Assembly (NCBI GenBank): GCA_949316495.1
Contig: OX439004.1
Coordinates: forward strand, 10,824,536-10,888,535
From: Amphiduros pacificus
Taxonomy: Eukaryota; Annelida; Polychaeta; Phyllodocida; Hesionidae
Length of the DNA stretch: 64,000 bases
Reading direction: 5' to 3'
Shown: positions 10,801 through 25,800 of the stretch, piece by piece
How the letters are laid out: each line of letters begins with the position of its first letter
Position numbering within the stretch: position 1 is the stretch's first letter
The notes under the pieces: model-generated
Told to the model about the DNA's origin: nothing
The model's input: only the letters and a program-made list of their open reading frames with translations
Databases searched by the model: none
Program-made: the position numbers and the translations under genes

Positions 10801-13800
10801 ATGCGTGTCACTGTCAAATGTGTTTGACAGGTAACATATTCAGGTTGATCTTTCCTCTTAACAAATAACCATGTGTTAAGTGATTGTTGTTAGCTATGGT
10901 TGGTGTACCTGGGGTAATCTCATAGATCTATAGGGAATACTTGCTAGCTATGATATACTGGCCAATACCTAGCTGCATACTATATGTCTATCTCATATGG
11001 TGATCAAGGAGAACTGCAGACTCAGTATGGACAGTGTAGAATAGTCGTCTTTATTGGGTTGACACAACTGATACATAGCGTCAGACTAGGTAAGGCATGG
11101 CATGAGCGTGAGGATAGCGAGACAGATGGTGACTGTAACGGAACTCTCCAGCCTGGAGCCGCACCTCAGAGTTGTGGGGTTCTCGCGTGAGCAACAAGAA
11201 TCTATGTATGTAGATGAAGGACTGCAGGCTAGGAACTTGAACTGCCATGGTTGCAGCTGCAACCTGGTTATGTAGGTATGCGCTGGATCCATATCGAGGT
11301 TGATCTTTCATGCTCATCTTTGATTGGCTATTAGCCTGTGGCGTGGCGGACATGAGTATCGTCCTGGCATGCGTCATCATAACTACAATTGTGTCCAATT
11401 CGAATACATGTTTATTCCACTTCCTCATGGCATATTCATGGCATGAATTATAATTTTTACCTAATATAGGTTTTATATTGTGAAGCTTGTCATTTACAGC
11501 TTCAATCCACTTACATTGACACTTGTATCTCATCAATGAATTAATATATTTTCTGTATTTGTTATGTTTATATTATCAAGGCTGCTTTTGCTGCAGTATC
11601 AGCAGCTTTTTTACCTATGTGGCTTGGAATCCAGTAAAATAAGATATTCTTTCTCTGGTCAACCATTAATATGTCAAGTCATTCCAGCACTTTTGGTATT
11701 TGTGGATTCGTCCAATCTCTGCTCATAATAGATTGTAGAGTTGGTCTGGCATCAACACAAAACGGAAATATTTCATTGTAGGAGGTTTCCATGTGATCTA
11801 AGGCTAAATAAATAACAAGAAGCTCTGCAGAAGAATTAAGGACTTGCTTGAATAAACATGTTAATTAATGTTCGGGTTGTATATCCAAGGTGGAATCTCT
11901 GGAAACTTAAATTTTGTAATTTGATCAGGATTAAATTCTAAACCTGTCAATGATTCCTTAATACAGATACCAATGGAATAGTGTTTGGTTTATCAGTGAA
12001 AAGACCAACATAATCTGGGTACAAAATGATATCATATACTGGATTTTCTGGATTTGCAGCTATCTGTGTTGCATATTGAAAAGCATATTTTCATATGTTT
12101 AATTGCAAGCGGTAACTTGTCTGTTTCAACAGCAAGACCTTCTGTAGGTGAAGTGTGAAATACACCAAGACAAAGTCAAAATCCTTGAATTTGAATAAGA
12201 TTTAGCATATTCAAATATCATTGGCAAGCCGGTCCATGCAGCCATAAACTTTTACTAGTTACTGGTATAAATGTAATAAATTAGTGCGATCATCTCCCAA
12301 ATCAGTATGTGCCACAACACACATCAGGACTAATGCCTTCTGGCATTTCTTTTTCACAAACTTAATATGTGGAATGAATGAAAGCTTTCTGTCAAATATC
12401 AGAACAAGAAATTTAGTTTCTTGGATAACAGGGATTATTGACTGTCCTAGGTACAAGTCAGAATCTGGGTATACCCCACGTTTATTACAAAAATGAATGC
12501 ACACTCTTTTCTTCAATGAAACCATTTTCATCCACTCCTGGATTCTGTGTAGGTGTTGCTGTAATTATCTCTCAATTGTAAACATATTTTGATGATTTGT
12601 AGCAAATCATCAACAGAGAGAGAACAATCAGTTCCAATAATGAAAAAGTGGATTTCTGATCTTTTCGAAGTATTTTCAGTTCCAGAGCAAACGACAAATA
12701 TGTTTGGTGATCAATCTTGATGACTAATGGGTTAGATTATTCATTTTGTTTGTTTTGTTTGGGGTTTTACATTATTTCAGTCATGTCGTGATGAGTTTAG
12801 ATTATTCACCTTGATGAATGGTATCAAAAACAATTTTGGGTACATTAACACCTCAATTAAAAAGGGCATTTCCTAGGGTTTATATACTTAACTCATGAAT
12901 GTTTGTATAAATGAGCCAACAAGAAAGATCCAACTGTTTATTTGGTTTAAAATATGATGGCTAATAGTGAATTGTCTCTCAAATGCTCAGAGACTTGAAA
13001 CGGAAAGTGCTTCATTCTAGTTACCTAAATATAGCCTTGTTTTGAGACCTCTGAAAAAGGGTGAGTTGGGGTAAGTCAACCGCCATATTGGATACATTAT
13101 GTTTGCTATATCATATTTTCAGAATTTGTCTTGACCTGCACACCTGGATGAATACAGAAAAGCATCATTTATAAAGCAGAAAATACTCATTTACTGGAAA
13201 AAGTCTTGAACTATAATAAAGGTCACAACAGCTCTCAGACCTTGGGCCTTATTTCATAACAAATATTACTTTTACCTCCAGATGTAGATGAGTGTTCACT
13301 ATTAGGATCACTCTGTCAGAATTCAGGCACCTGTGAAAATGGATTTCCTGGATTTTTATGTCGCTGTAAAATTGGATTCACAGGATCCTTTTGTGAAATC
13401 GGTAAGACATGTTGCATTAATCTCCAATCTGGTGTGAAACTTTGTAGTTTTCCTTCATTTTTGTCTTTCAACAAAAATTTTTGTCTTTCAACAAAAATTT
13501 ATGAACTCATTTGATTGGTGTTAATTTGTTATTTGAAATAAGTCAAATATGCAGGTATTTCTTAGAATAATACAAGATATTTATGAATGCTGTTAATTAT
13601 GTCAAATATATTCCGTAATGATTTACAAAAATCAACTTAATCTATTGTTTTGGTCAGATCAGGATGAGTGCCAAGAAAACCCTCAAATGTGTAATGAGCA
13701 TGGAATATGTGAGAATCAGATAGGAACATACAAATGTCATTGTTATGACACCTATTATGGTACCCGCTGTGAACATGGTAAGATTTTTAAAATACCAAAT

Positions 13801-16800
13801 AGAATACCCATTGTAAACATGATTAGATTCAAATAGACTACACACTATATGTAGTCTATTTGAATATGGAAATGTCGCTGTGATACCAAGTAGTGTAATA
13901 TGAATATGACTGCCTCCAAAGAGAGCATTATCTGAAAAATGGAAGGTTATTGTAAAACATAATGTGGTACAGTACCACTGTGAACATTACAGGATTGCTG
14001 TGACTCTTAATATAGAACCCAACAGTACCAGGTTTAGTATCTGCTGTGAGCATAAGATTGCTATGGTGCCAAATATGGTATCCACTCTGAATATAAGATT
14101 GTTATGGTACCAGATATGGTATCTTCTGTGCGAATCATAACCTTGATATAAATATTATTCACTGTGAGAATGGTAAGATTGCTGGGGTATCAAATATATT
14201 AACCACTTTATGCATGATATTATCGTTATGATACCAATATGATTAAACAGATTTGTTTATAATCATAATTTTAAATGTCCCAAGTGGTGTCATGACATAC
14301 ATGAAATAATACCTTGGTGATAATTTCAATATATAAATAAAATATGAATTTTAAAAGTATGATTCATTTATATTAATTGTTTTAGATGTTAATGAGTGTG
14401 TTGAAGGTGGTACCCTGTGTTTTAACTCAGGTACTTGTCACAACACAGATGGCTCATACTATTGTAAGTGTGTTTCTGGCTACACAGGGAAATCATGTTT
14501 ACAAGGTGAGAGTACTTCTGTACCAGTCTTACAACGGACAAGGGGACAAGTCAGATAGGTTGAATGGACTATTTAAAGGAGCGCTAATTTATGTACATTA
14601 GAAATAGGCATGAATCAATAGAAATGCTAATCGTTTATTCGTGCAAGATTTGAAAGATTGTCTGAAGAAACAGTTGTATCAGGGCCTTAGATTTAAATTT
14701 TAATTGATAACTTTGTTTTATTTCCAGCATATACATTTTTCAATTTTGAGATCAATATCTCAGATTATAAGACTTATTCCAACTTTAAATTGGCTTTGTG
14801 CTTAAAATGTGTTTTGCACAATATAAATCAATTACAAAACAGTCCTCTAATCTGGATATTCACCCTTGTTTCCTTACTTGTTTGAAGATTTGGATGAATG
14901 CAGTGCTGATTTATGTGAAAATGAAGGAACCTGTGAGAACACAGAGGGGTCGTATAGATGTCATTGCCAGCAGGGTTTTGTTGGCCAACACTGCCAAGCA
15001 AGTACGCATTTATTCCTACCTAATAATGTCTGTTCAAAATATGAAAATCTACACAAAGACAATACCAAGATAAACAATACAAACAAGCCATTTTCATTCT
15101 GATATGTAATAACTATTGTAAATTTGTCTAAAGTAGCTGTTATCATATACGACTCTTAACTAGCAGTTGCACAAACTAGCCATTTTCTTCTGGCATGTAA
15201 GATGTCATGTCGCAGGTCCGTGACATGACAACCCACCCGGTCACACATTTACAAGTACAACGGGTTAACCCTTTGGCATGGGCCTCAGCTCATATGGGAA
15301 ATTGTATCTTGAGTTCAATCTCAGCATGGCCGGGGTTCTATCCCATAACCTTTGGACCACCACAGAGGAATTGGTGCTAATAAGCTGGCGCTCTAAGACC
15401 TGTGGCCTTTTTTAAGGTTGTGGATAGGGTCATGCACAAGAAAACAGAGACACCAATGCCACATTCTGTGAATGAAACTGCTCAGGTAGAAAAGGTTAAT
15501 GACTTTTTTCTTGAAAAGATTGACAAAATTCGAAATAACATGAATAATGTCCCTATCACTAAAAGTCTCTCACTAGGCAGCGTTGCATACAATTCACGGG
15601 GCAAATTTCAATCTGCCTACAAGGAGCACCATATCACTGAAACTGCCTAATTAATACAATTTTTTTGGATATGGACTGGATCTCTCAGCGACCTTTACAC
15701 TATGGATCATTAAATACCAATTGATAGACTGGAGACTAGATGCAAGGTCCAGGGTCAAGCCTTAAGCTGGATTAGGTCATACTTCATGGACAGATCACAA
15801 TGTATTAAGGTGGGACTCCATAGAATAGAAATAGTATTTTTTCATCTATTTTGTATGACAGCAATTTGTAAACTTAAGCAATAAAGCTCTGTTAGCCCAA
15901 TCAAAGGCCATTTCCATGTCAGAACATATCAGAACTTTATCACTGTGGACGAATGTTTACATTGTCTATTATGAGGAAACAATTATAACCATCAATATCA
16001 ATCTTATCTTTTCCAAGTGTCTCTATTAGCGCATAATGTGTGGATCGAGATGCTTAATTATTGATTCTCTTACTATTTTATTGTTGCACGTCCATTCATT
16101 AATATTCCAGGAACCTTATTTAATAAAGGGCTGGGGATTTTCTTTACCATTGCATATGAGTAGTGAAGGGTGGGGATAAAAAAAACTAATGATGAAAAAA
16201 TAAATTAATGATGACATAAGGAGCATGCCTGAATCTCAGTTAAAGTTGCATATAACTGTGATAACTAATAGTTGTTCAAATTAGCCATTATATTGATCTG
16301 TACAATGTCATGTTATTTTTACCTATTACATTCATCTTCTCAATTATAGATTTTGATGACTGTGGAAATACTCCATGTAAGAATGGAGCCTTTTGTGAGG
16401 ATAAAGTAGATGGATATTTATGCCAGTGTGCTGCAGGCTACAGGGGTACACTCTGTCAATATGGTGAGTTGTAATGTAATATTGGCTCTTTCACATTATA
16501 CATCACAACAAAATATTAATCATATTTCTTCAAAATGTATGTATGTTTACATTTGTAGAAATTCTGGAATGTGACAGCAATCCCTGCTTCTATCAAGGCA
16601 TTTGTATTGAGCAAGTCAATGGGTACACCTGTAATTGTGTGGCTGGAACTGAGGGGAATAATTGCCAGAAAAGTGAGCAATTAAATTTGGAAATATGTTC
16701 ATAAAAATCATGAGTGGTTCAGGATTTGAATATTGAAAGTTGAAGAGGCAGCCACCTTTGGAAAATATTTGCAAACCAAAACCTCATAATTGTTTGTAAT

Positions 16801-19800
16801 ACCATCTGCACTAAAAGAGTAATTTTAAGCATATCAACCTATATTGTGCTTCATCCCTTTTATATATTATATGTTTGGAAGATCAAATACCAAAGTATCA
16901 GTTACAATTTAAGAATCTGTTGAGTTAATAGATATAATCAAACATTGTATAAAGATTCTAAATATAATGTTCTCAGAATCTGTTTAATCAAGTTAATCTA
17001 AGGTTTAGTATGTATTAGATAATGCCTTTGTGTATCTGTACATAAGGTGTTGATATGTATTTTCAGATATAGATGATTGCATTGGGCACTTGTGTGAGCA
17101 TGGCAACTGTTTAGATCTCATTGATGCTTATGAATGTAACTGTTATAAAGGTTACCATGGAACCTACTGTCACCAAGGTGAGCTAAGAATATCTTTGAGT
17201 GCCAAATATTATCTATATTGAATTAATATTTATAAGAGGGTTGTATCAAGGACATCAGAATGAATCATAATTTCATATTGTTATATATGATTAAACATGA
17301 ATGAGAGATATACTGTTTCGAGTAAATATAGAAAACAATATTCAAACATTAGTAATAGTAATTCTGTTCAAATATCGTTCATATGAAATTATATATTAAA
17401 GCATTCATGAAAGAGAGGTTACAGAATTTTGGGTTGTGTTTTAATGATATGTGGCCATGGGAAATTTAGTCTCAAGAAATAGATATACAAACTGTGAAGA
17501 AAACACTCAGTAGATGTAATCCAAAGAAGGCCACATGATATGACAACATACCACCACACATATTGAAAGAGGGGTCAGATATCATAGCAAAACCAGTCAC
17601 ACACATTCATAACCAGTCAATTTGACACCATAAAGCAGCTGAAGTAAGTCCCCATCAAAAAACGATGATGTTCTTAAAACGGTGATGTTCTTAAAAAGGA
17701 AAATTACAGCACACTAACATATTTGTCTAATATCAGTAGTTACCTGAGCAAGAGAAAACAATGTGTTAGGAACTTAGAACAGGTCTTTGAACAGTGATTG
17801 GCTCTCCATCAAAAAGAAGTTCCCCAAGAGTCAATATTAGGGCCCAGTCTTTCCAACTTCTTCATAAATGATTTCTTTTGGATCTTACAAAAAGTTAAAT
17901 TTGACAACTACACTGATCATAACACCCTGAGCATAACAAGTCAAAATGGAATTAGCAATGTCCTTCATCTAGTGAATCTGAACTAGATCTAAACTGGTTC
18001 AGACAGAATCACATGAAGGCAAATCCTGACAAATTTCAATTCATTTTGTTTAGCAAAGAGTAGTCAGAAGTCACCATGGTACTTGGGAGTAATGAAAACA
18101 AACCAACCAATCATGTGAAACTATTATGGGTTATTGTGGATAGAAACCTCACAATGTGAAACCTCGCATTCATTACTGTTTGGTTGTTTTTAATTGTAAC
18201 TTTTATTGGAATTTTTATTATTGCTCTGCATTATTGACATGTGTTTAATTGTTTTTGCATCCAGCATTTGTTATTCCATCGGTGACACTGAGCTTCACAG
18301 CTAATGTTTTTAAAACCAATGTAAAATAAATATCACTGGTCAGCTAAACAAAGTTTGTTGACAAAGTGTCCAATGGATGATTTGGATTTTAGCCGAAAAC
18401 TACTTTTATCAACTCTCGAATGACACAGAAATTTATGTAGGAAAAATAAGATAGGTGATGACATTTGATCACAAAGTATGGGGTATAAACATTTATTTAA
18501 TGCAAGGAAATGTGCTTGAAAATCTCATTTCATGACTGGTTTGATAACTTCTATATCAAAGCACTTAATGTAAATGCTTGTTATAAAAATGTGATTGATA
18601 TAGAGGCAGGAATAAGTTCAGTTTATTTCTATGTGGTTAGAGTATGATGAATGTGACAGTAACCCATGTGTCAATGGTGGAACATGTACTGATGGTGTGG
18701 GTTACTACACGTGTGACTGCATAGCAGGTTATGAAGGCACTACTTGTGATAAAGGTACGTCATATTCCAAAACATAAAAAATTAAGTTTATAAAACTTAA
18801 GTTTATAAAAAATAATATCTTCACACTAAAACATCAAAGATCTGCTACTTTTTTAATAGCATGTTCTTAAACACTCCAATGCTAATAAAGACCAGCCTCA
18901 AGGTATCCAAATAATGGATAGTTTTAAGATTCAAGGTATAAACATGATAGCAAGTACAATGTATTTTAGATTTTGGGTGTATGTGGTGTTTCTACCTCAA
19001 TATATTTTGTTGTGGTATGTGAAAAATATAGTTCAGAAACCTCTTATATCAATACTCAGCTGCAGATTGCCAATGTTGTCCAGGGTGGGTAGGAGGTCTG
19101 TTACTTTCAGTCCTGAATGGTTTATTACTTATTCATTGACTGTTCAATTATAGATTCTCACATTTCTTTGTGATGTTCCAGATTAGTGTGAGAAATGTTT
19201 GGTTCTATTAGCATGAAAAGAAAAAAGAACGTACTGAAACACCTTACTTTTACCAATTGCATACCTGCAATTATTGATTCCTATGAAATTAAAATACAAT
19301 ACAAACTACATTTTTGTTTTATTTAGATACTTAAGCTCCAAGGTCTACAGGTAGGATAGGACTCTACCCATGACAGTTAAATGAGGCAGTACTATATCTG
19401 CTACAAGTGAAAATGACTGAAATAATGTTGACAGTGATGTAAAACCCTGCCATTGTCCTATTCTTTACAAAGAATGACAAGTATCTATATTTGTATTTTC
19501 ACACAGATATTACATGACCAGATTTGGATTGCAGGTTCCCCTAGTCCCCTCCTGATATGGGAATTAAATCCCAGCATCAGCATGAGAGACAGAACTCTTC
19601 CCAGTGAGCCACTCATGGCCCACCTCTGATTCACAAACCGGCCCCATCAGCATGGTTGGTACAGGGTAGGATTTCTGCCTTTAATGATTATATGAGTGGA
19701 GGACAGGAGGTGGTGGGTTTGGCTCCCACTGCCGGGAGTGTTACTTTTACACTGGTTAAAAGGCTCGAAGGTCGACCTGATAGGCTTATTGTATTCGGCA

Positions 19801-22800
19801 CGTTGCGCGTTTGGGACTTGGCGCGTTCTTGGCGCGTGGCCTGTTTGATTGTGACGTCACACAAGGAATGCACTATTTTATTTGGTCTCACTCAGATGTG
19901 AATGAGGTGGTGAGCAGGTTGCATTTTTGTTGGCACATGCTTCACTCATGATTCACTCGTGTTGCAAGGCCCTTCCCAGTGTCAAATTATTGCCCACTGA
20001 CATCGCCAAAAGCAAAAGCACCAGAAAGCAGGAGTTAATCTTCCGAAATTTACGTTTTCATTGATATCTTTGCAATGCCTCAAGATAACAACAAAAAGTA
20101 AAGATATTTAGAATCTTTGGACCAAGACGGTTCTTTTGATATGCATGACATGATAACCAGTAAGTTTTTTTGTAATGTTATCGGCGTGCATGTTTATCAT
20201 TGACAATTCATTTGCTGCATTTTTTGTAGCGTCACAATTCACATTTTGTAAGTAACATTTTTTTTTGGCTAAAAACAAAGTGGAATGTTTTAAAATATGG
20301 AAATGCTAACATTTTTGTTCATAATATGCATTGGATGAACAAAATAAAATCGAGGTGTCAGACATTTCTCTGACTGACACAACGCGCATAAACGCGCATC
20401 AACGTGCCGAATGCAAAAAGCTTAATTGGCTGACATTTTGTATGGATACTAACTTTGAATAAGAACATATCATCAACAATTTTGCAGCAGGACTCAAATA
20501 GCTTTTTGAAAATATCCCAAAATGTTTTAAAAATACACTTTGAAATTAATGCACGTGTCACTTTGAAATTAATGCACGTGTCACTTTGAAATTAATGCAC
20601 GTGTCATTTTGAAACAAATGCACGTGTCATTTTGAAATAAACGCACGTGTCACTGTGAAATAAACTCACGTTTCACTTTGAAATAAACGCACGTGTCACT
20701 ATGAAATAAACGCACGTGTCGCTATGAAATAAACGCATGTGTCGATATGAAATAAACGCACGTGTCGATATGAAATAAACGCACGTGTCAATGTTCCATT
20801 CACAAGATGGCTTGTGTTGAACGCGCCATTTATCAAACGCGCAACGTGCCGAATACAATAAGCCACCTGATATGACCATATTTGCTGAAAGGGTCATAAA
20901 AACACCATTTCACATTTCTGATCCACAACCCCAATAGTTAAACAGTAAATTATTGCACGTGATCAACATAGGGCCAAACTTTTTATTCTGGATACATTCC
21001 TCAACACTGTTATGACATTCACAAAATAGTCTAAACAAATAAGATAAGTCAAAGTGCATATCTATTTGTATTTCTCAGAGACAGATGAGTGTTCCTCAGA
21101 TCCTTGTCACAATGGTGGACGGTGTGAAGATCTTCTGGACAGTTACGTATGTCATTGTGAAAAAGGCTTCATAGGACGCACATGTGAAACAAGTAAGGTC
21201 CAGACCACTATAAATTTCTCACTTCTACAATTTGATACAGATATGAAGTGTATTCATATTTTCTTCCACATTTTCATACTTATCTAATTGAGATGCATAT
21301 ACTCATTGTCAAGCATTGCGAAAAAACTATTTGCTGTAAAAACTATTTGGTGAGAGCCTTCTGTGTTGTGTTGCATGTACAATGAGCTTACGAAATAACT
21401 CAGATGGCAAAATGTCACCACTTTAATGTCATGTGGAATAAAAGTGGGATATGCATTACTGAGGGGAACGTATTGATTTTGATCTATGAATTCAAAAGAA
21501 AACTTTTTTTTCCATGATCCCCATAATGGTTCAGTTCTAAAATGAGGTCAATCCCTAAAATATTTCTTAATATGTGTTAAGATGTGGATGATTGTGTTGG
21601 GGTGACATGCCTTCATGGAGGTACTTGTGAGGATGGGGTGGATTCATATACCTGCAGATGTCAGGATGGCTACCAAGGAGAACATTGCCAACAAGGTCAG
21701 GCACTTTTATCAGATTTACCAAGTTTCTATGGGATACGTCTTTGTTTAATGTTGAGGAGGGCTAATACATATATGTCAAAATGGCTACTGGAAAGAATGC
21801 CACTTGTATGAAAAAAGGTTTGAGATTTGCACTGTTTTTGTAAAGGGAGGGATAGGACACTACTATAAATAGTTGAGTAGGGATGGTGAGCAATAGTGGA
21901 ATTTCCAGGAGAGTGATAGATAATATGTGATAATATACAAGATATCACCTTACACAAAAGAATAATATATTAGGCTAAGCAAAATTATGATATGTTAGGT
22001 TATACATGTAAAAAGAATAGATGCTTTAATAGATACAAATAGATATAGAATACATGATATAATATTTGAAAAGATTCAGATAACACTAAAGCCTTAAGTT
22101 AAGGAAAACGTAAAAGCTTATTTATAGGTTTTCTATTTTTCTCAGACATAGACGATTGTTTAGACAGTCTGTGCCATCATGATGGCACCTGCATTGATGG
22201 GGTGGCAAACTATAGTTGTCTATGCACACCTGGATACACTGGAAACATCTGCGACATTGGTGAACCATCTACCTCTCTCATCTCTTTTCATAATATAAAC
22301 ATTTCATGATAGTTTTTATATAGAATTATATATCATCATTACACAGGACACATTAGTAAGTTTAAGATTGTCTCCTATGTTAGTATAATCCAATTAACAG
22401 CACCATAACATTACTTCCAAAATATCATCATGTGATGGCCACCTCAGCAATTTTGCTTCAGGACAAGTAAATCTGTCAGGCGAGATTGAATCAGATCATT
22501 TATTTTGACTTTCTAGAGATGAATGAATGTGAGGTGGATCCATGCCAGCATGGGATATGCCAGGACATGGTGGGCCACTTCTTTTGTAAATGCCATTCAG
22601 GTTATGAGGGCATAAACTGCGAAACCGGTAAGACATTGTCATTAAGAGACAGCTCAGCAAGAAAAGCGCACATGTTTTGAATAGCTTATGAGCGTTAATA
22701 ACTTATATGTCATTGCCTTGATCAGATATATAATTCTCACTGCTTGAGTTTCAACTTCTGTAATCTACCAGGTGTTATGTACAATGGACACTAGGTTTGT

Positions 22801-25800
22801 AGATATAAGATATGACTACCATTTTGTATGCTGTGAAGGGAATATATTTGTTCAAATATAAATGCATGCTGAGAAAACAAAACAAATCTGTGTTGAAAAA
22901 ACAAAACAAAGTGGGTGTATAAAATGATATGTCAATCAACATTTCTTATAACCATTATCCAAGCTTGTATATCTGCAAAGTTCATCCATACAAAACAGAT
23001 TCTAACACCCCAGGTTGTAGCACTTGAGCAGTGAGAATTGAATTAGTTAATTACGCATCAATAGTAAATTTTCATTGCCTCAGAAACTTACATAATTATG
23101 CATATCATGGCTTGTCTTTTTTTTAATCCAAAGCCAAAGAGAAATTAAAACAGCTTACTTGCCAATGTGGGAGATTAGGATTTTCATCTTTATTTTAACA
23201 TTACCATTCTACTTCAAGAATGTGCTCCTGTAGAAAGTGCTCTACAGAGATTAATAATGTGACTGATGTCTTTTCATAAGGAAAATAAACATTATTGTTT
23301 CTTGGATTTGAGAACAATGACCTCCTAATTTCAGATGAGATGATTATCAATATTTTGAGATTCATGTGTATATGTCAATGCGTCTCTTTGTAGACATAGA
23401 TGATTGTGCTTCAGCTTTATGTAAAAACAATGCCTCCTGTGTGGATGGTCTTAACAGGTATGATTGTGAATGCTCCCAGGGCTTCACAGGATTATATTGT
23501 CACCTAGGTATGTATTGTCATCTAGCCATATATAATAAATGTCTGTTCTTCACATCTCATTGCCTGGTACAAAGAAATATTCCACTCTTGGTTCAATAAT
23601 TGCACAGTATAAGATAATTTTTTTATATTATTGTGATGAATTGGTTAATATTGAGGGTTTGGACAATTTATGCATGCATGTTGGAGGGTACATCACTGAA
23701 AACAAGGATTTATGTAAAAGCACATTTTCTTTCCTCAGAAGAGGCTATACTGGACATAAAATCCACGATTTGGATGAAGAACAAATAAAATAGGTTTCTA
23801 TTTGCAGTGCATTATCATTTGTAAAAGCAAAAATTAATTGTGATTGTGCTGGATAAGCTATGAGATGACTGAAATAATAATGGTTGAAAATGATCTCAAT
23901 ATATTTATAGGGCCTGTTACATAATGTCAAAACCATAATGTCATGTTTTCAGAGATAAATGAATGTTTGAGTTCCCCCTGTGTGAACAGTCCACGGTGCC
24001 AGGATATTGTGGCAGGTTATGTGTGTGAATGTATTGCAGGATTCACTGGGTCAAGGTGTGAAACAGGTAACCATGCATCAACCACTTGTGTTGCTCATCT
24101 TATGATGATACTCTTTATTTCAAAGCTTTTCCACTCGGAGAGAAAAGTAGACATGATACTGTAACATTTTTTTAAAAGCAGAAGCATAGGTTTAACAGTT
24201 AGATTCTCTGCCAAAGAGAAAATTTAAATGACTCATCTTAGGATAATGAAAATTATAAACTCTATTTTGCACTTAGCTATCATTTTTAAGATAAAAAGAT
24301 CCCAGAGTACTTAATATAAGAAATTAACTCAAACAATCAACTAATGGTCATGATTACCTTTCAAGTAGACTTGGGTTTTCTCTTTGAAACTTGTACATAA
24401 TATCACTTAGTCTGCTTATACCATGTTATTTGACAGAGATAGATGAATGCATTGATGGACTGTGTTATCCTCCGGGCAGTTGTGTAGACAGACTCGCAAG
24501 CTATGACTGTCTCTGCCCATCCAGTCACACCGGGTTGTACTGTGAAACAGGTACATCATCTTACATAATAAGAATAGTGTTCTCTGTCCCACAGGAAATA
24601 TAAGAGTGATGATTTTGCTTGATGTAGTCACTGTGTTTCTATGTAACTCTAGAAAGACAGTTTATTGGTTTGGAGCTTGGCACTTGCAGAAGCACAGATG
24701 CTAGAATAGTTTGATAAATGATGGTATTTCATGTATTGATAATCAGATTTTCTATTTAACTTGGAAATGTATCATTTATTAGTTTAAATTTTCAGAACAA
24801 TTCATTTATTGTGTCATTGTAGACATTGATGAGTGTGCAGATTCGCCTTGTCAACATAATTCCACATGCCTTGACCAGTTAGCTGCCTTTGAGTGTCTCT
24901 GCCTTCCAGGGTATACTGGATACCAATGTGAACTAAGTACGTCTTCACATATCAGAACATTCTTAACAAGAAACTCATGCTGGATTTTCTACTAAACTTT
25001 TCACACATATAATGTTGGTTGGTATATAATAAGAATGATATATGTATGAAAATATTGATGTAGATCAATACGTTGTTGAGTAATTGATGCTTGTAGATAT
25101 AGATGAATGCGAGAGCTCCCCATGTCAGCACGGAGGTACATGTCTGGATTTGGTGGATGGCTATAAGTGCCATTGTGTTCTGGGTACCACCGGTCAGCAG
25201 TGTCAAACTGGTAGCCAATTATTTCATATTTCTGCATCAATCATTACAGATTTTGTCATCTAATTATCAGAATTTCAACACCTTTCAATATAATCATGAT
25301 TCTCTTCTTTATTTTCTTTTAACATTCTGACTCTTTTTATTCAACATACTCACCTTCATTTCGAAAAATCTAACCCTTCTTATTTGTGTAAAAGCTAGTA
25401 TAGCTTTTATTTATGTCAACTTGTATAGCTTATGTAGTGTCGGGTTATATACTCTGCATTCTGTCTGTCTGGCAAACCTGATTTTCTCTGGAACTATTTA
25501 ATTAATTTCTTAGATGTGGTATTGTCAGGTGATGATTCCTATCTGTTTTCCATGGGGTTCATTATTTTACATAATTTTGAAAGAACAATGGCAAACATTG
25601 ATTTTTCCTTGCTCAGAGACCTGGAACATTCAGTGTCTCATTCTGCATGACAATTTAGAGCTATGAACAACTCATTTTATTCAATGACCATTTAGTTTGG
25701 TGAATAGAAACAATTTTTAGAGGTATAACTTCACCATTCAATTTTCTTAAGAATAAATCAACCTTTTAGTGAGAAAGCCATTCAATGATATATTGAACAG

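Noticed and set aside
11081-11536. 151-codon minus frame as a host gene
   Set aside because: Its first half matches the C-terminal part of a LINE; the rest is unassigned and has no splice context.
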